Shown: positions 45,938 to 55,065, counted from the stretch's first letter. The stretch is 64,000 nucleotides of DNA from an uncultured Rhodospirillaceae bacterium (GCA_945952105.1 CAMFGZ010000010.1:89705-153704), one strand, 5' to 3'. Made by a program: numbers and translations. The notes: generated from the sequence alone by a model not told the origin.

Positions 45938-45978
45938 GGGCCCCGATCGCCGTTCGTCGCGGTGATCGGGGCCCTTTT
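45938..45978 (+). terminator. Rho-independent terminator of the csp gene
   Basis: Arms 45938-45951 and 45961-45974 form a 14-pair GC-rich stem (one wobble/mismatch) with a 9-base loop, followed directly by TTTT at 45975-45978. This is the clearest intrinsic terminator in the window. Confidence 0.9.
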
Positions 45979-46091
45979 GCCGACTGTGGCTTTTTCGTGG
46001 AACTTTCGAAACTTCAGTTCGTTTTTCATGAGGTGCGTTCGGGTTGCTATCCGGTTTCACGATTTGAATCGATTTTCTTACATAAATTTAG

Positions 46092-46124
46092 CGCGCCACC
46101 TTCACTAACGTTCACAGTGGCGCG
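46092..46124. promoter_or_regulatory. Inverted repeat before the ClpP-like gene
   Basis: CGCGCCAC at 46092-46099 and GTGGCGCG at 46117-46124 are perfect inverted copies 17 bases apart, in the AT-rich gap after the csp terminator and 54 bases before the next ATG. It could be an operator or a leader hairpin. Confidence 0.4.
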
Positions 46125-46177
46125 AACAGTGCATTAGGTGCTCGACGATATGTCGGCATCGCGATAGCGAGACGAGT

Positions 46178-47476
46178 ATGCGGAAGCTTGCGGCCTGTCT
46201 GGTTCTGGGGGTCTGGTGGATCGTCTCCAGTGCGATTCCCGCAGAGGTTCTGGCCGCTACCATCAAGCCCGTCTCTCCGACTGCATCGCCGGCTGGCTTC
46301 TACGCCGCGGCCGCCGAGATGCCGGTGTACCGCCTGACCGGCATGATCGAAACGGGCGATGCCGAAAAGTTGCGCGACATCCTGGTAAGGCTTCAGGCCT
46401 TGGCGCCGGCGAAATCGAACGTCCCGCTGGCGACGATCGAACTGAGCAGCCTGGGAGGAAGCCTGTCCGAAGGAATCAAGATCGGGCAGCTTCTGAAGAG
46501 CTACAGGGTTGTCGCCGTCGTGCGCAAACAGGACCTTTGTCTCTCGGCCTGCGCCTTGGCACTGCTCGGCGGCACCTCGGTCCGTGCCGCCCCTACCTAC
46601 CCCCACGATTGCAACGTCGAAGTGGGCGGCAAGGTCGCGTTCCACAACTTCTTCCTCGATCGCAGCGAATTGCGCGAACTGACTCACGACGATCCGGTGG
46701 CCAGTCGCCTGCAGGGCTTCGCCGACGCGCGTGGTGGCGCGGCCATGCTGATCCGGTATGCCTCCGAAATGGGATTGCCGCCGGCCTTCGTGGCCAACCT
46801 GATGGCACGTCCGGTCGAGGAGTATCAGTACATCGAGACGATCGGTGAATTCCTTGAGCTGAATCTCTGCCCGATCGGGGTCGAACGGCCCTCGCTGCCG
46901 ATGTCCCATCAGGCGGCGAACATCTGCAACAACTCCCTGCCTGCGCCGGTGCCGGTGTCGTCCATGTTGGTCGGGCCGATCGCTGCGCCGCAGGTCCGCC
47001 AGTACATGCTGGAGCGCGTCCAGGACGGCCTGAATGCCGCGAAGGCGAAGGGGCGGCTCGCCGACCAACTCGCCACGTGGTCGGTCATGCGGAGCAGGGA
47101 AGAGGTCGAAAAGCTCTATGACGATCTACGCGCGGCGGGCGTCGCGTTGCCCGAGATCGTGGGCCCGACCTTCGAGGTGGCCGTGAACCAGGGAGGGCGT
47201 TACCGCGCCGCCTGCTATGTCAGCCTGTCCCCGACGGATCCCGACAGGTATGACGTCGTCCTGCAGGGCTCTCGTAGCCTTGCAGATGCGACTCGCCAGC
47301 CACCCGCCAATGCCCGCCGGCTGTTCCTGTACGATCGCCGCGACGTCGCCAACCGGCGGCCAGCTTCGCTCAATCGCGATCTCTTCAGCCTGGAGCCGCG
47401 CGACGACGAAGAACAGAAGGCGCCGCCGCTCAGTTCGGGACGCGTGCCCGGCCGTCAGGACGTCGCCAGGCCCTGA
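46178..47476 (+). CDS. Periplasmic ClpP/crotonase-fold protein
   Basis: 432 residues with a signal peptide (LAACLVLGVWWIVSSAIPAEVLA). Residues 45-240 look like the periplasmic ClpP-like family (COG3904 type): a strand TIELSSLGGSLSEGIKIGQLL with the GG oxyanion-type turn, then VVAVVRKQDLCLSACALALLGG, whose Ser between the two Cys stands where ClpP has its nucleophile, and CNVEVGGKVAFHNFF, where a His would face it. The C-terminal 190 residues are less conserved, with a charged disordered tail. A protease or an inactive binding protein are both possible. Confidence 0.75.
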   Translation: MRKLAACLVLGVWWIVSSAIPAEVLAATIKPVSPTASPAGFYAAAAEMPVYRLTGMIETGDAEKLRDILVRLQALAPAKSNVPLATIELSSLGGSLSEGIKIGQLLKSYRVVAVVRKQDLCLSACALALLGGTSVRAAPTYPHDCNVEVGGKVAFHNFFLDRSELRELTHDDPVASRLQGFADARGGAAMLIRYASEMGLPPAFVANLMARPVEEYQYIETIGEFLELNLCPIGVERPSLPMSHQAANICNNSLPAPVPVSSMLVGPIAAPQVRQYMLERVQDGLNAAKAKGRLADQLATWSVMRSREEVEKLYDDLRAAGVALPEIVGPTFEVAVNQGGRYRAACYVSLSPTDPDRYDVVLQGSRSLADATRQPPANARRLFLYDRRDVANRRPASLNRDLFSLEPRDDEEQKAPPLSSGRVPGRQDVARP

Positions 47477-47500
47477 GGCGATCTGTGGGGTCGGAGAGCG

Positions 47501-48475
47501 TCAGCGCCCGCCGACCACCCAGCCGGTTTCTTTCGCGAAGGCTTCGAAAAACTCCGTCTCATAGGCCTGTTCGGGAGTCTTGCGCACGAGGGTGTCGATG
47601 CGCTCGGCATCGCGTCCGACCAGGATGCGCCAGCGCTCGTTGCGCACGCCGTCGAGGATGATGGTCGCGGCTTCGGCCGCCGTCGTTGGCGCATCCTCCA
47701 GGAAACGCCGGGCCCGCTCGGCCATCATCCTGCGGACATCGTCGTCGGAGAGTTTGGTCGCGTCGAGGCCCATCGAGGAGATGCGCGCGCGCGCCAACCC
47801 GACTTCTTGCGGCGTGATCTCGTCGGTCTGGTTGCCGCTCTGCAGCTTGCGCGAGTTGGCGACGATCGACGTGCCGATATGGCCCGGCATCACGACCGAG
47901 CATTTGATGTGCGGAGCGTTGATGCGCAGGTCCGTGACCAGCGCCTCGGTGAAGCCCTTTACCGCGAACTTGGCGGCGGCATAGGCGGTCTGAGGGATGT
48001 TGGGCGCGATATAGGCCCAGAAGCCGTTGACGCTCGACGTATTGACGATGTGGCCCGCGTCGGCCCGGCGCAGCATCGGCATGAAGGCCCGGGTGCACAG
48101 ATAGACGCCGCCCCAGCAGATGTTGAAGGTGCGCTCCCATTCGTCGCGCTCGTTGGCGATGAAGCTGCCGCCGCCACCGATGCCCGCGTTGTTGAACAGG
48201 AGATGGATGCGGTCGGTTTCGTGCTGCTCGGCGAGCTCGTCACGGAAGCGGACGACCTGCGGCTCGTCCGAAACGTCGGCGATATGCGCGGTGATGCGCT
48301 GGCCCTGCTGAAGACCCGCCGCTTCGCAAAGGCGCCGGGTCTCTGCCATGGCGGCGCCCGATACGTCGCCCAGCGCGATGTTGCAGCCATCGGCTGAAAG
48401 CTGACGCGCCAGCTCGCGCCCCATCCCCGTGCCGCCGCCAGTGATGACGGCAATCCTGCCCGCGAAATCCTTCAT
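47501..48475 (-). CDS. SDR family NAD(P)-dependent oxidoreductase
   Basis: A 324-residue classical short-chain dehydrogenase. The cofactor motif is VITGGGTGMGRELARQL, the NNAG motif LLFNNAGIGGGGSF, the catalytic Ser lies in IVNTSSVNGFWAY and the YxxxK in QTAYAAAKFAVKG. The C-terminal extension of about 60 residues is longer than the 250-residue norm. A GAGGAAACG site precedes the ATG. It follows a membrane-protein gene by 25 bases on the same strand. The substrate is unknown. Confidence 0.92.
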   Translation of the reverse strand: MKDFAGRIAVITGGGTGMGRELARQLSADGCNIALGDVSGAAMAETRRLCEAAGLQQGQRITAHIADVSDEPQVVRFRDELAEQHETDRIHLLFNNAGIGGGGSFIANERDEWERTFNICWGGVYLCTRAFMPMLRRADAGHIVNTSSVNGFWAYIAPNIPQTAYAAAKFAVKGFTEALVTDLRINAPHIKCSVVMPGHIGTSIVANSRKLQSGNQTDEITPQEVGLARARISSMGLDATKLSDDDVRRMMAERARRFLEDAPTTAAEAATIILDGVRNERWRILVGRDAERIDTLVRKTPEQAYETEFFEAFAKETGWVVGGR

Positions 48476-48500
48476 GTCGTTTCCTCTGCTTTCTTTTCTT

Positions 48501-48974
48501 CTAAGCCGGGCGAAAGCGCTTCAGCACGAGGAAGCCCAACAGGATGAAGCCCAGCAGTGCGATGCCCTGTACGACCGCGAAAGGCGGCTCGGTGCCGGTC
48601 GGCGCGAACCTGTTCAGGAAGCCGATCTTCTGAAAGGACTGCACGACCAGGACGAAGACGTTGAGATAGAAGGCGAACAGGGCGCTCGAGACGTAGATCC
48701 ACCTCCACGCCCCGGCGAGCCCGCCGACAAGGAGTGCGGCCAGCGCGATCGCGAGGGCGACCGACGAGACGATCCCGACACCGATCGCAGGCGTGAACGC
48801 TGTAATCGGGAAAAGGAAGCCAGTCACGGTGGTTAGCACTGTGAAGAGCAGGAACACCGCGTTCCACCAATCCAGCCGGCGTCCCCCGAGCATGCGTGCA
48901 CAGGCGACTGCGCCAGCGGCAATGGCGATAAGGCTGATCACGACGTGCACGACCGTGAAGGTCGCGAGGGACAT
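48501..48974 (-). CDS. Five-helix membrane protein of unknown function
   Basis: About 157 residues with five strongly hydrophobic segments: VVHVVISLIAIAAGAVACA, AVFLLFTVLTTVTGFLF, VGIVSSVALAIALAALLVGG, WIYVSSALFAFYLNVFVLVV and GIALLGFILLGFLVLKRF. The His in the first helix and the overall pattern resemble DUF2306-like or cytochrome-b561-like small membrane proteins, but no complete heme-ligand set is visible. The ATG at 48974 begins directly before helix 1; an upstream in-frame extension has no membrane signal and is discounted. It probably forms a two-gene operon with the SDR. Confidence 0.7.
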   Translation of the reverse strand: MSLATFTVVHVVISLIAIAAGAVACARMLGGRRLDWWNAVFLLFTVLTTVTGFLFPITAFTPAIGVGIVSSVALAIALAALLVGGLAGAWRWIYVSSALFAFYLNVFVLVVQSFQKIGFLNRFAPTGTEPPFAVVQGIALLGFILLGFLVLKRFRPA

Positions 48975-49113
48975 TCCAAGGACCAAGTTCTCTCTCCCCC
49001 GAATGGCGGCTGCCGTGGGCAGACGTGCAATCCAACAATGATACCGGATTGCAGGGAGCGACAAGCCAGTCTTTGCTGCAGGTCTGGCGAGAGGTCCTGG
49101 CCTTCCCGCAGTG

Positions 49114-50376
49114 TTATGCTGGCAGTCTGGGTGCGCTCGGGTGTTTGGGCAGGAAGGCCGTGAGCAGGCCGAGCAGCAGCAGGAACGGCGTCACCTTGTA
49201 AACGGCTTCGATGCCGGCATGGTCGGCGATCTCGCCCAGCGCCGCGGCGCCGAGGCCGCCCAGGCCGAACGACACGCCGAAGAACATGCCCGCCACCAGG
49301 CCGACCCGACCAGGCAGCAGCTCCTGCGCATAGACCAGAATGGCCGAGAAGGCCGAGGCCATGATGATCGCGACGGCAACCGCCAGCACGCCCGTCCAGA
49401 ACAGGTTGGCATAGGGCAGCATCAGCGCGAAAGGCAGCGCGCCCAGGATTGAGAACCACATGACCGGAATGCGGCCGACCTTGTCGCCGACCAGGCCGCC
49501 CAGGATCGTGCCGACCACGATGCCGACCAGGAAGGCGAACAGGTAGAGCTGCGCGGTCTGCACCTCCATGCCGAACTTCTGGATCAGGTAAAAGGTGAAG
49601 TAGGAGCCGAGGCTGGCGCTGTAGACGTTCTTGGAGAACAGCAGCGCCACCAGGATCGCCACCGAGACGCCGACGCGGCGTTTCGACAGGATCACGTGCC
49701 CCGTGGCGGCGGCCGCCTTGCGGGCTGCGGGCTTCTGGGTGGCGCGGCGCGCCTTGTACCAGTGACCGACCTGGAACAGCACGATCATCGCGAGCAGGGC
49801 GGCGGCCGAGAACCAGACGATGCTCTGCTGGCCGGCCGGCACGACGATGAAGGCGGCGAGCAGCGGGCCCGCGGCGGAACCCATGTTGCCGCCGACCTGG
49901 AACAACGACTGCGCCAGACCGTAGCGTCCGCCGGCGGCCATGCGCGCGACCCGCGAGGCTTCCGGATGGAACACCGAGGAACCCATGCCGATCAGTGCGG
50001 CCGCGAACAGGATCAGCGAGTACGAATTCGCCTGCGACATCAGCAGGAGGCCGACCAGGGTGAAACCCATGCCGACCATCAGGGAATAAGGCTGGGGCCT
50101 CTTGTCGGTGTACATGCCCACGACCGGCTGCAGCATCGACGCCGTGCACTGGAACGCCAGGGTGATGAAGCCGATCTGGCCAAATGACAGTGCATATGAA
50201 TCTTTGAGGATCGGATACAGCGCCGGGACCAGCGACTGCATCATGTCGTTGAGCAGATGGCAGAAGCTCAAGGAGAGGATGACGGCGAAGGTCGTGCTGT
50301 CGGCGGAGGCGGCGATCGCCGGCGCCGCGGGGGCGGAAACGGGCGCGGAGCCTGCTGCCATCGTATTGTCGGTCAT
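49114..50376 (-). CDS. MFS transporter, fosmidomycin-resistance (Fsr) type
   Basis: A 420-residue, 12-helix exporter. After a Pro/Ala-rich cytosolic N-terminus of 25 residues it has LSFCHLLNDMMQSLVPALYPILK, LAFQCTASMLQPVVGMYTDKRPQPYSL, and GMGSSVFHPEASRVARMAAGGRYGLAQS, which are diagnostic of the Fsr family. The middle loop is long and basic (WYKARRATQKPAARKAAAA). Family members export fosmidomycin and other compounds; the natural substrate is unknown. It diverges from a second MFS gene, and a 19-base palindrome sits just before its ATG. Confidence 0.9.
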   Translation of the reverse strand: MTDNTMAAGSAPVSAPAAPAIAASADSTTFAVILSLSFCHLLNDMMQSLVPALYPILKDSYALSFGQIGFITLAFQCTASMLQPVVGMYTDKRPQPYSLMVGMGFTLVGLLLMSQANSYSLILFAAALIGMGSSVFHPEASRVARMAAGGRYGLAQSLFQVGGNMGSAAGPLLAAFIVVPAGQQSIVWFSAAALLAMIVLFQVGHWYKARRATQKPAARKAAAATGHVILSKRRVGVSVAILVALLFSKNVYSASLGSYFTFYLIQKFGMEVQTAQLYLFAFLVGIVVGTILGGLVGDKVGRIPVMWFSILGALPFALMLPYANLFWTGVLAVAVAIIMASAFSAILVYAQELLPGRVGLVAGMFFGVSFGLGGLGAAALGEIADHAGIEAVYKVTPFLLLLGLLTAFLPKHPSAPRLPA

Positions 50377-50377
50377 G

Positions 50378-50396
50378 CTGCCACTTTAAGCGGCAG
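50378..50396. promoter_or_regulatory. 19-base palindrome between two divergent MFS genes
   Basis: Eight of nine positions pair symmetrically around T50387 (half-sites CTGCCxCTT and AAGxGGCAG). It begins 2 bases before the fsr-type start codon and lies 98 bases before the divergent MFS start, a position suited to a repressor operator or a translational hairpin. Confidence 0.4.
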
Positions 50397-50493
50397 TGCT
50401 TTGGGTCGCCAGCACCGGCGCGGCAACCCAGCCTTGCGGTGGCGAGGTCGGCCGGAATTTGAACCTTGGAAGCCGCTTTGCGTTGCACCTTTT

Positions 50494-51915
50494 GTGCAGA
50501 CCGACGTTCCCGCCCGTCTCGACCGCCTTCCGTGGAGTCGTTTCCACAAGCTGGTCGTCGTTGCTCTGGGCATTACATGGATCCTCGACGGGCTGGAAGT
50601 CACGCTGGCGGGCTCGGTCGCAGCGGCGCTGCAAACCAGCCCGCGCCTGCAGCTCACGGCCGAACAGGTCGGGCTGACGGGCAGCGCCTATCTCGCCGGC
50701 GCCGTGCTGGGCTCGCTGTTCTTCGGACATCTGACCGATCGGCTCGGCCGCAAGAAGCTCTTCAACGTCACGTTGGGCCTCTATCTCGTCGCGACGGCGG
50801 CAACGGCGTTTTCGTGGGACTTCCACAGCTTCCTGTTGTTCCGCTTCCTGACGGGCGCTGGCATCGGCGGCGAGTACTCCGCCATCAATTCCGCGATCCA
50901 GGAACTCATCCCCGCGCGTCTGCGCGGCCGCATCGATCTCGCGATCAATGGCAGCTTCTGGATCGGCGCGGCGGGCGGCGCGATCCTGTCCGTGTGGTTG
51001 CTCGATCCCAGCGTGCTCGATCCCGACATGGGCTGGCGCCTGGCTTTCGGCAGCGGCGCGGTGCTGGGCCTCGTGATCCTCTTCCTGCGGCGTTTCCTGC
51101 CCGAGAGCCCGCGCTGGCTGATGATCCATGGCAAGCCGCGCGAGGCCGAGGGCGTGGTCGAGGAGATTGAAGCGAGGGTCGTGGCCGACACGGGCCAGAA
51201 GCTGGACCCGGTGACGAAGACGTTGGAACTCGGCGATCCGCACAAGACCACCATGCTCTCCGTCGCGCAGACGCTGCTGAAGCATTATCGCGGCCGCACG
51301 GTGCTTGGTGTCGTTCTGATGGCCTCGCAGGCCTTCGTCTACAATGCGATCTTCTTCACCTACGCATTGATCCTCACCAAGTTCTACAACGTGGCGGCCG
51401 ACAAGGTCGGTCTCTACATTCTGCCCTTTGCGGTCGGCAATTTCCTGGGACCGCTTCTGTTGGGCTCGCTGTTCGACACGCTGGGCCGGCGGCAGATGAT
51501 CACCGCCACTTACGCGATCTCCGGTGTGCTGCTGGCGGTGACGGGCTGGATGTTCCATGCCGGCCATCTCGATGCCACCACGCAGACGGCGATGTGGAGC
51601 GTGGTTTTCTTCTTCGCCTCGGCCGCAGCGAGCGCTGCCTATCTCACCGTCGGTGAATGTTTTCCGCTGGAGATCCGCGCCCTTACTATCGCGCTGTTCT
51701 ATGCGTTCGGTACGCTGTTCGGCGGCGTGGGCGGGCCGTGGCTGTTCGGCGTGCTGATCGCCGGTGGCAGCTCGGGCGAGATCATGTGGGGTTACATGCT
51801 GGGTGCTGTGCTGATGATCGCAGCCGCGCTGGTCACCTTGAAGCTCGGTATCGCAGCGGAGTGCAAGTCGCTGGAGGAGGTGGCACCACCTCTCTCCAGC
51901 GGGCAACGTTCGTAG
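50494..51915 (+). CDS. MFS transporter, sugar-porter/aromatic-acid type
   Basis: About 473 residues, 12 helices. LDRLPWSRFHKLVVVALGITWILDGLEVT begins the conserved part, followed by motif A GHLTDRLGRKKLFN, RFLTGAGIGGEYSAINSAIQELIPARLRGR, LPESPRWLMIHGK between helices 6 and 7, and GSLFDTLGRRQMI. This is the sugar-porter/metabolite:H+ symporter type, with GIGGEY pointing to the latter. The start is uncertain: the GTG at 50494 fits the conserved N-terminus, but no ribosome site is obvious, and the frame is open into the divergent gene. Its stop abuts the convergent GST gene. Confidence 0.88.
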   Translation: MQTDVPARLDRLPWSRFHKLVVVALGITWILDGLEVTLAGSVAAALQTSPRLQLTAEQVGLTGSAYLAGAVLGSLFFGHLTDRLGRKKLFNVTLGLYLVATAATAFSWDFHSFLLFRFLTGAGIGGEYSAINSAIQELIPARLRGRIDLAINGSFWIGAAGGAILSVWLLDPSVLDPDMGWRLAFGSGAVLGLVILFLRRFLPESPRWLMIHGKPREAEGVVEEIEARVVADTGQKLDPVTKTLELGDPHKTTMLSVAQTLLKHYRGRTVLGVVLMASQAFVYNAIFFTYALILTKFYNVAADKVGLYILPFAVGNFLGPLLLGSLFDTLGRRQMITATYAISGVLLAVTGWMFHAGHLDATTQTAMWSVVFFFASAAASAAYLTVGECFPLEIRALTIALFYAFGTLFGGVGGPWLFGVLIAGGSSGEIMWGYMLGAVLMIAAALVTLKLGIAAECKSLEEVAPPLSSGQRS

Positions 51916-52644
51916 TTAGGCGACGCGCACCGGTCGGGCGCGCTGATTGTAGAGCATCTTGCGGATGCGTTCCTGTTCCTCGGGCGGCAGCTTCTCGCGA
52001 TCGACGGAGAAATCGGCGCCGACCGCCATGCCCTTCTGGACGGCGGGACGGGCGCCCAGTTCCTCGAACCAGCGCTTGAAGTAGGGGAACTCCTCGATGT
52101 CCTGGCCCTGGAACTTCCAGTTCACCGTCCACGGATAGCAGATCATGTCGGCGATCGTGTACTGGTCGCCCGCCAGATATTTGTGCTTGTAGAGCCGGTT
52201 GTTCAGCACGCCGTAGAGGCGGTTCACCTCGTCGGTGAAACGCGTGATGGCGTATTTCTGGTCGCCTTCCTTCGCCTGGTCGACGCGGCGGAAGTGTCCG
52301 CACTCGCCGCTCTTCGGTCCCTGGTTGGCCATCTGCCAGATCAGCCACTCGTTCACTTCGTGCTTGGTGCGAAGGTCCTGCGGATAGAACTTTCCGGCCT
52401 TCTCGGCGATGTACATCATGATCGCGCCCGATTCGAACACGACCAGCGGCTTGCCGCCGTCGGCCGGTGCATTGTCGACCATCACCGGCATGCGGTGGTT
52501 GGGATTCATCTCCAGGAAGGCATCGGTGAACTGTTCGCCTTGTCCGATGTTCACCGGCACGACCTTGTAGGGCAGGCCGCATTCCTCGAGAAGGATGGTG
52601 ACCTTCTTGCCGTTGGGCGTCGGCCAATAGTGCAGATCGATCAT
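51916..52644 (-). CDS. Glutathione S-transferase family protein (Ure2p/YghU-like)
   Basis: 242 residues. The thioredoxin-like N-terminal domain has YWPTPNGKKVTILLEECGLPYKVVPVNI, NHRMPVMVDN (cis-Pro) and VVFESGAIMMYIAEKAGKFYP. The helical C-terminal domain has the GST N-capping segment YTIADMICYPW. The TPNGKK motif near the N-terminus is typical of the Ure2p-like/YghU class, which binds glutathione disulfide. A GGAGG site lies just before the ATG at 52644. It overlaps neither neighbour but abuts the MFS stop. Confidence 0.92.
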   Translation of the reverse strand: MIDLHYWPTPNGKKVTILLEECGLPYKVVPVNIGQGEQFTDAFLEMNPNHRMPVMVDNAPADGGKPLVVFESGAIMMYIAEKAGKFYPQDLRTKHEVNEWLIWQMANQGPKSGECGHFRRVDQAKEGDQKYAITRFTDEVNRLYGVLNNRLYKHKYLAGDQYTIADMICYPWTVNWKFQGQDIEEFPYFKRWFEELGARPAVQKGMAVGADFSVDREKLPPEEQERIRKMLYNQRARPVRVA

Positions 52645-52755
52645 TCGTTTCCTCCGGAAGGCTGGATGTGAGCCAGATGGCGGGAGCCTCCGCCCGTCGT
52701 CGTAACCCGTCAATGGTGTATGCTCGTCGACAGGGAATGGTTCGGGAGAAAACAC

Positions 52756-55065
52756 GTGGCGGCTGGAAGCAAGGACGCACGATCGATACGCCGCCTCGAG
52801 GATGTGCGTTTCCTCACCGGGCAGGGCCGCTATGTCGAGGATATCGACGAGCCCGGCACGCTCCACGGCCATGTCCTGCGTTCGCCGCATGCCCATGCCC
52901 TGATCCGATCGATCGACGTGTCCTTCGCCGCCGCGATGCCGGGCGTGCGGCTGGTCGCGACGGCCGACGATCTCGCGGCCGATGGCCTGGGCCACATGCC
53001 CTGCCTGGCCGCGGTGAAGCCAATGATCGTGCCGCCACGGCCCGCGCTGGCGACGGGCCGAGTCCGTCATGTCGGCGATCCGGTCTGCTTCGTCGTGGCC
53101 GACAGTGCGGACACTGCGCGGGAGGCGGCGGAGCGGATCGGGATCGGGTACGAGCCGCTGCCGTCCGTGATCGATGGCCGCGCCGCGCTGGCGCAGGGCG
53201 CGCCGGCATTGTGGGACGAGGCGCCGGGCAACCTCGTCTACCACGTGCAGCGCGGCGACCATGCCGCCGTTGCCGAGGCGATGAAGAGCGCCGCGCGCAT
53301 CGTCGATGTCGATGTGGTGAACAACCGTGTCATCGTCGTGCCGCTGGAGCCGCGCGCCGGCATCGCGCGCTACGATGCGTCTACTGATACGATGGACCTC
53401 GAATTAACGGGGCAGGGGCTGCACGGCATCCGCCGCCAACTCGCCGAGTTCATCTTCAAGGTGGCGCCCGAGCGTATCCAGCTTCACGCGCCCGATGTCG
53501 GCGGCGGCTTCGGGATGAAGAACTTCCTCTATCCCGAATGGATTTTGCTGCTTTGGGCGGCACGGCGTTTGAAACGCCCGGTGCGTTGGCTGGCCGATCG
53601 CGGCGAGGATTTCGTGATGGGGGCACAGGGTCGCGACATCGAAGCGACAGCGCGGATCGCGCTCGATGCAACCGGCCGCATCCTCGCGCTCGACGTGGCC
53701 ATGGTCGCCAACCTCGGCGCCTACCTGTCGGGCAACGGGCCCGGTGCTTCGGTGGTCGCGGCCTCGACGGCGCAGGGCGGGGTCTACGACATTCCCGCGA
53801 TCGCCGTCGACGTGCGCGGCGCCCTCACCAATACGACGCCGGTCGACGCCTATCGCGGCGCAGGCAAGCCCGAAGCCAACTACATCGTCGAGCGCGCCAT
53901 CGAGGCCGCGGCGCGCGCCCTTGGCCGCGATCCGGCGGACCTGCGGCGGCAGAACCTGATCGCCTCCTTCCCGCACAGGACCGCGATGGGCATGGTCATC
54001 GACTCAGGCGACTTCGTGGCCAATCTCGATGTCGCCGTGGCGCGTACGCCGCGTTTCGAGACACGGCGCGCCGATGCCCGTGCGCGGGGCCGTCTGCGTG
54101 GCCTCGGCGTTGCCTGTTTCCTCGAAACGTCACGCGGCGCGCCGAACGAGTGGGCGGAGACGCGCTTCGAGCCGGATGGAAGCGTGATCATCGCCGTCGG
54201 CACAGAATCGAACGGACAGGGGCACGAGACCTCGTTCGCGCAGATCGCAGCTCGCCATCTCGGCTTGCCGGTCGAGGTGTTCCGCTACGTCCAGGCCGAC
54301 ACGCGTGCGGTGAAGAGCGGCGCGGGGCATGGCGGCGCGCGCTCGATGCACATGGGCGGCGCGGCGCTGGTCAAAGCGATGGATGCGGCGCTCGCGAAGG
54401 CGCGCCGGCTGGCGGCACATCTCTTGCAGGCCAGCGAGCATGAGCTCGACTACGACCGGGGGCGCTTCACGGTACGCGGCAGCGACCGTGCCGTCGATCT
54501 CGCCGCACTCGCGGCCAGCGCGCAGGACGCGGCGAACCTGCCCGAGGGCATGTCACCCGGGCTCGGCGAGCATGTCTTGAACATCACCGACGTCTTCACC
54601 TTCCCGAGCGGCTGTCATGTCGCCGAGGTCGAAATCGATCCCGAGACGGGGAGCATCCATCTCCTGAGCTACACTGCCGTCGACGATTACGGCCACCTGA
54701 TCAACCCGATGCTGACCGAAGGACAGGTGCAGGGCGGGCTGGCGCAGGGCATTGGCCAGGCGATGCTGGAGCACACGGTCTACGATTCGCAATCGGGGCA
54801 GCTCCTCAGCGGATCGCTGATGGATTATGCGCTGCCGCGCGCGACCGACCTGCCGTTCTTCGACATCGAGCTGATCGAGCGGCCGACCGGCGCCAATCCG
54901 CTCGGCGTCAAGGGGGCGGGGCAGGCGGGTTGCATCGGCGCGCCTCAAACGATCATGGCGGCGGTCCTCGATGCGTTGCGTCCGGCCGGCGTCGAGCGTC
55001 TCGAAATGCCGGCCACGCCGTTTCGCGTCTGGGAGGCGCTGCAGGCCGCGAAGCCCGCACATTGA
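52756..55065 (+). CDS. Xanthine dehydrogenase family molybdopterin-binding subunit, orphan
   Basis: About 769 residues from GTG 52756, chosen because a GGGAG site lies 7 bases upstream; an ATG at 52720 has none. Architecture is aldehyde oxidase a/b hammerhead (RFLTGQGRYVEDID, LRSPHAHALIRSID) followed by the molybdenum-cofactor domain (DVGGGFGMKNFLYPEW, AYRGAGKPEANYIVERAIE, ESNGQGHETSFAQ, GHGGARSMHMGGAAL). At Gln723, in GVKGAGQAGCIGAP, the family normally has the catalytic Glu (GxGE). No FAD or 2Fe-2S subunit gene is adjacent. The substrate is unknown, and hydroxylase activity is doubtful if Gln is not tolerated. Confidence 0.9.
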   Translation: MAAGSKDARSIRRLEDVRFLTGQGRYVEDIDEPGTLHGHVLRSPHAHALIRSIDVSFAAAMPGVRLVATADDLAADGLGHMPCLAAVKPMIVPPRPALATGRVRHVGDPVCFVVADSADTAREAAERIGIGYEPLPSVIDGRAALAQGAPALWDEAPGNLVYHVQRGDHAAVAEAMKSAARIVDVDVVNNRVIVVPLEPRAGIARYDASTDTMDLELTGQGLHGIRRQLAEFIFKVAPERIQLHAPDVGGGFGMKNFLYPEWILLLWAARRLKRPVRWLADRGEDFVMGAQGRDIEATARIALDATGRILALDVAMVANLGAYLSGNGPGASVVAASTAQGGVYDIPAIAVDVRGALTNTTPVDAYRGAGKPEANYIVERAIEAAARALGRDPADLRRQNLIASFPHRTAMGMVIDSGDFVANLDVAVARTPRFETRRADARARGRLRGLGVACFLETSRGAPNEWAETRFEPDGSVIIAVGTESNGQGHETSFAQIAARHLGLPVEVFRYVQADTRAVKSGAGHGGARSMHMGGAALVKAMDAALAKARRLAAHLLQASEHELDYDRGRFTVRGSDRAVDLAALAASAQDAANLPEGMSPGLGEHVLNITDVFTFPSGCHVAEVEIDPETGSIHLLSYTAVDDYGHLINPMLTEGQVQGGLAQGIGQAMLEHTVYDSQSGQLLSGSLMDYALPRATDLPFFDIELIERPTGANPLGVKGAGQAGCIGAPQTIMAAVLDALRPAGVERLEMPATPFRVWEALQAAKPAH

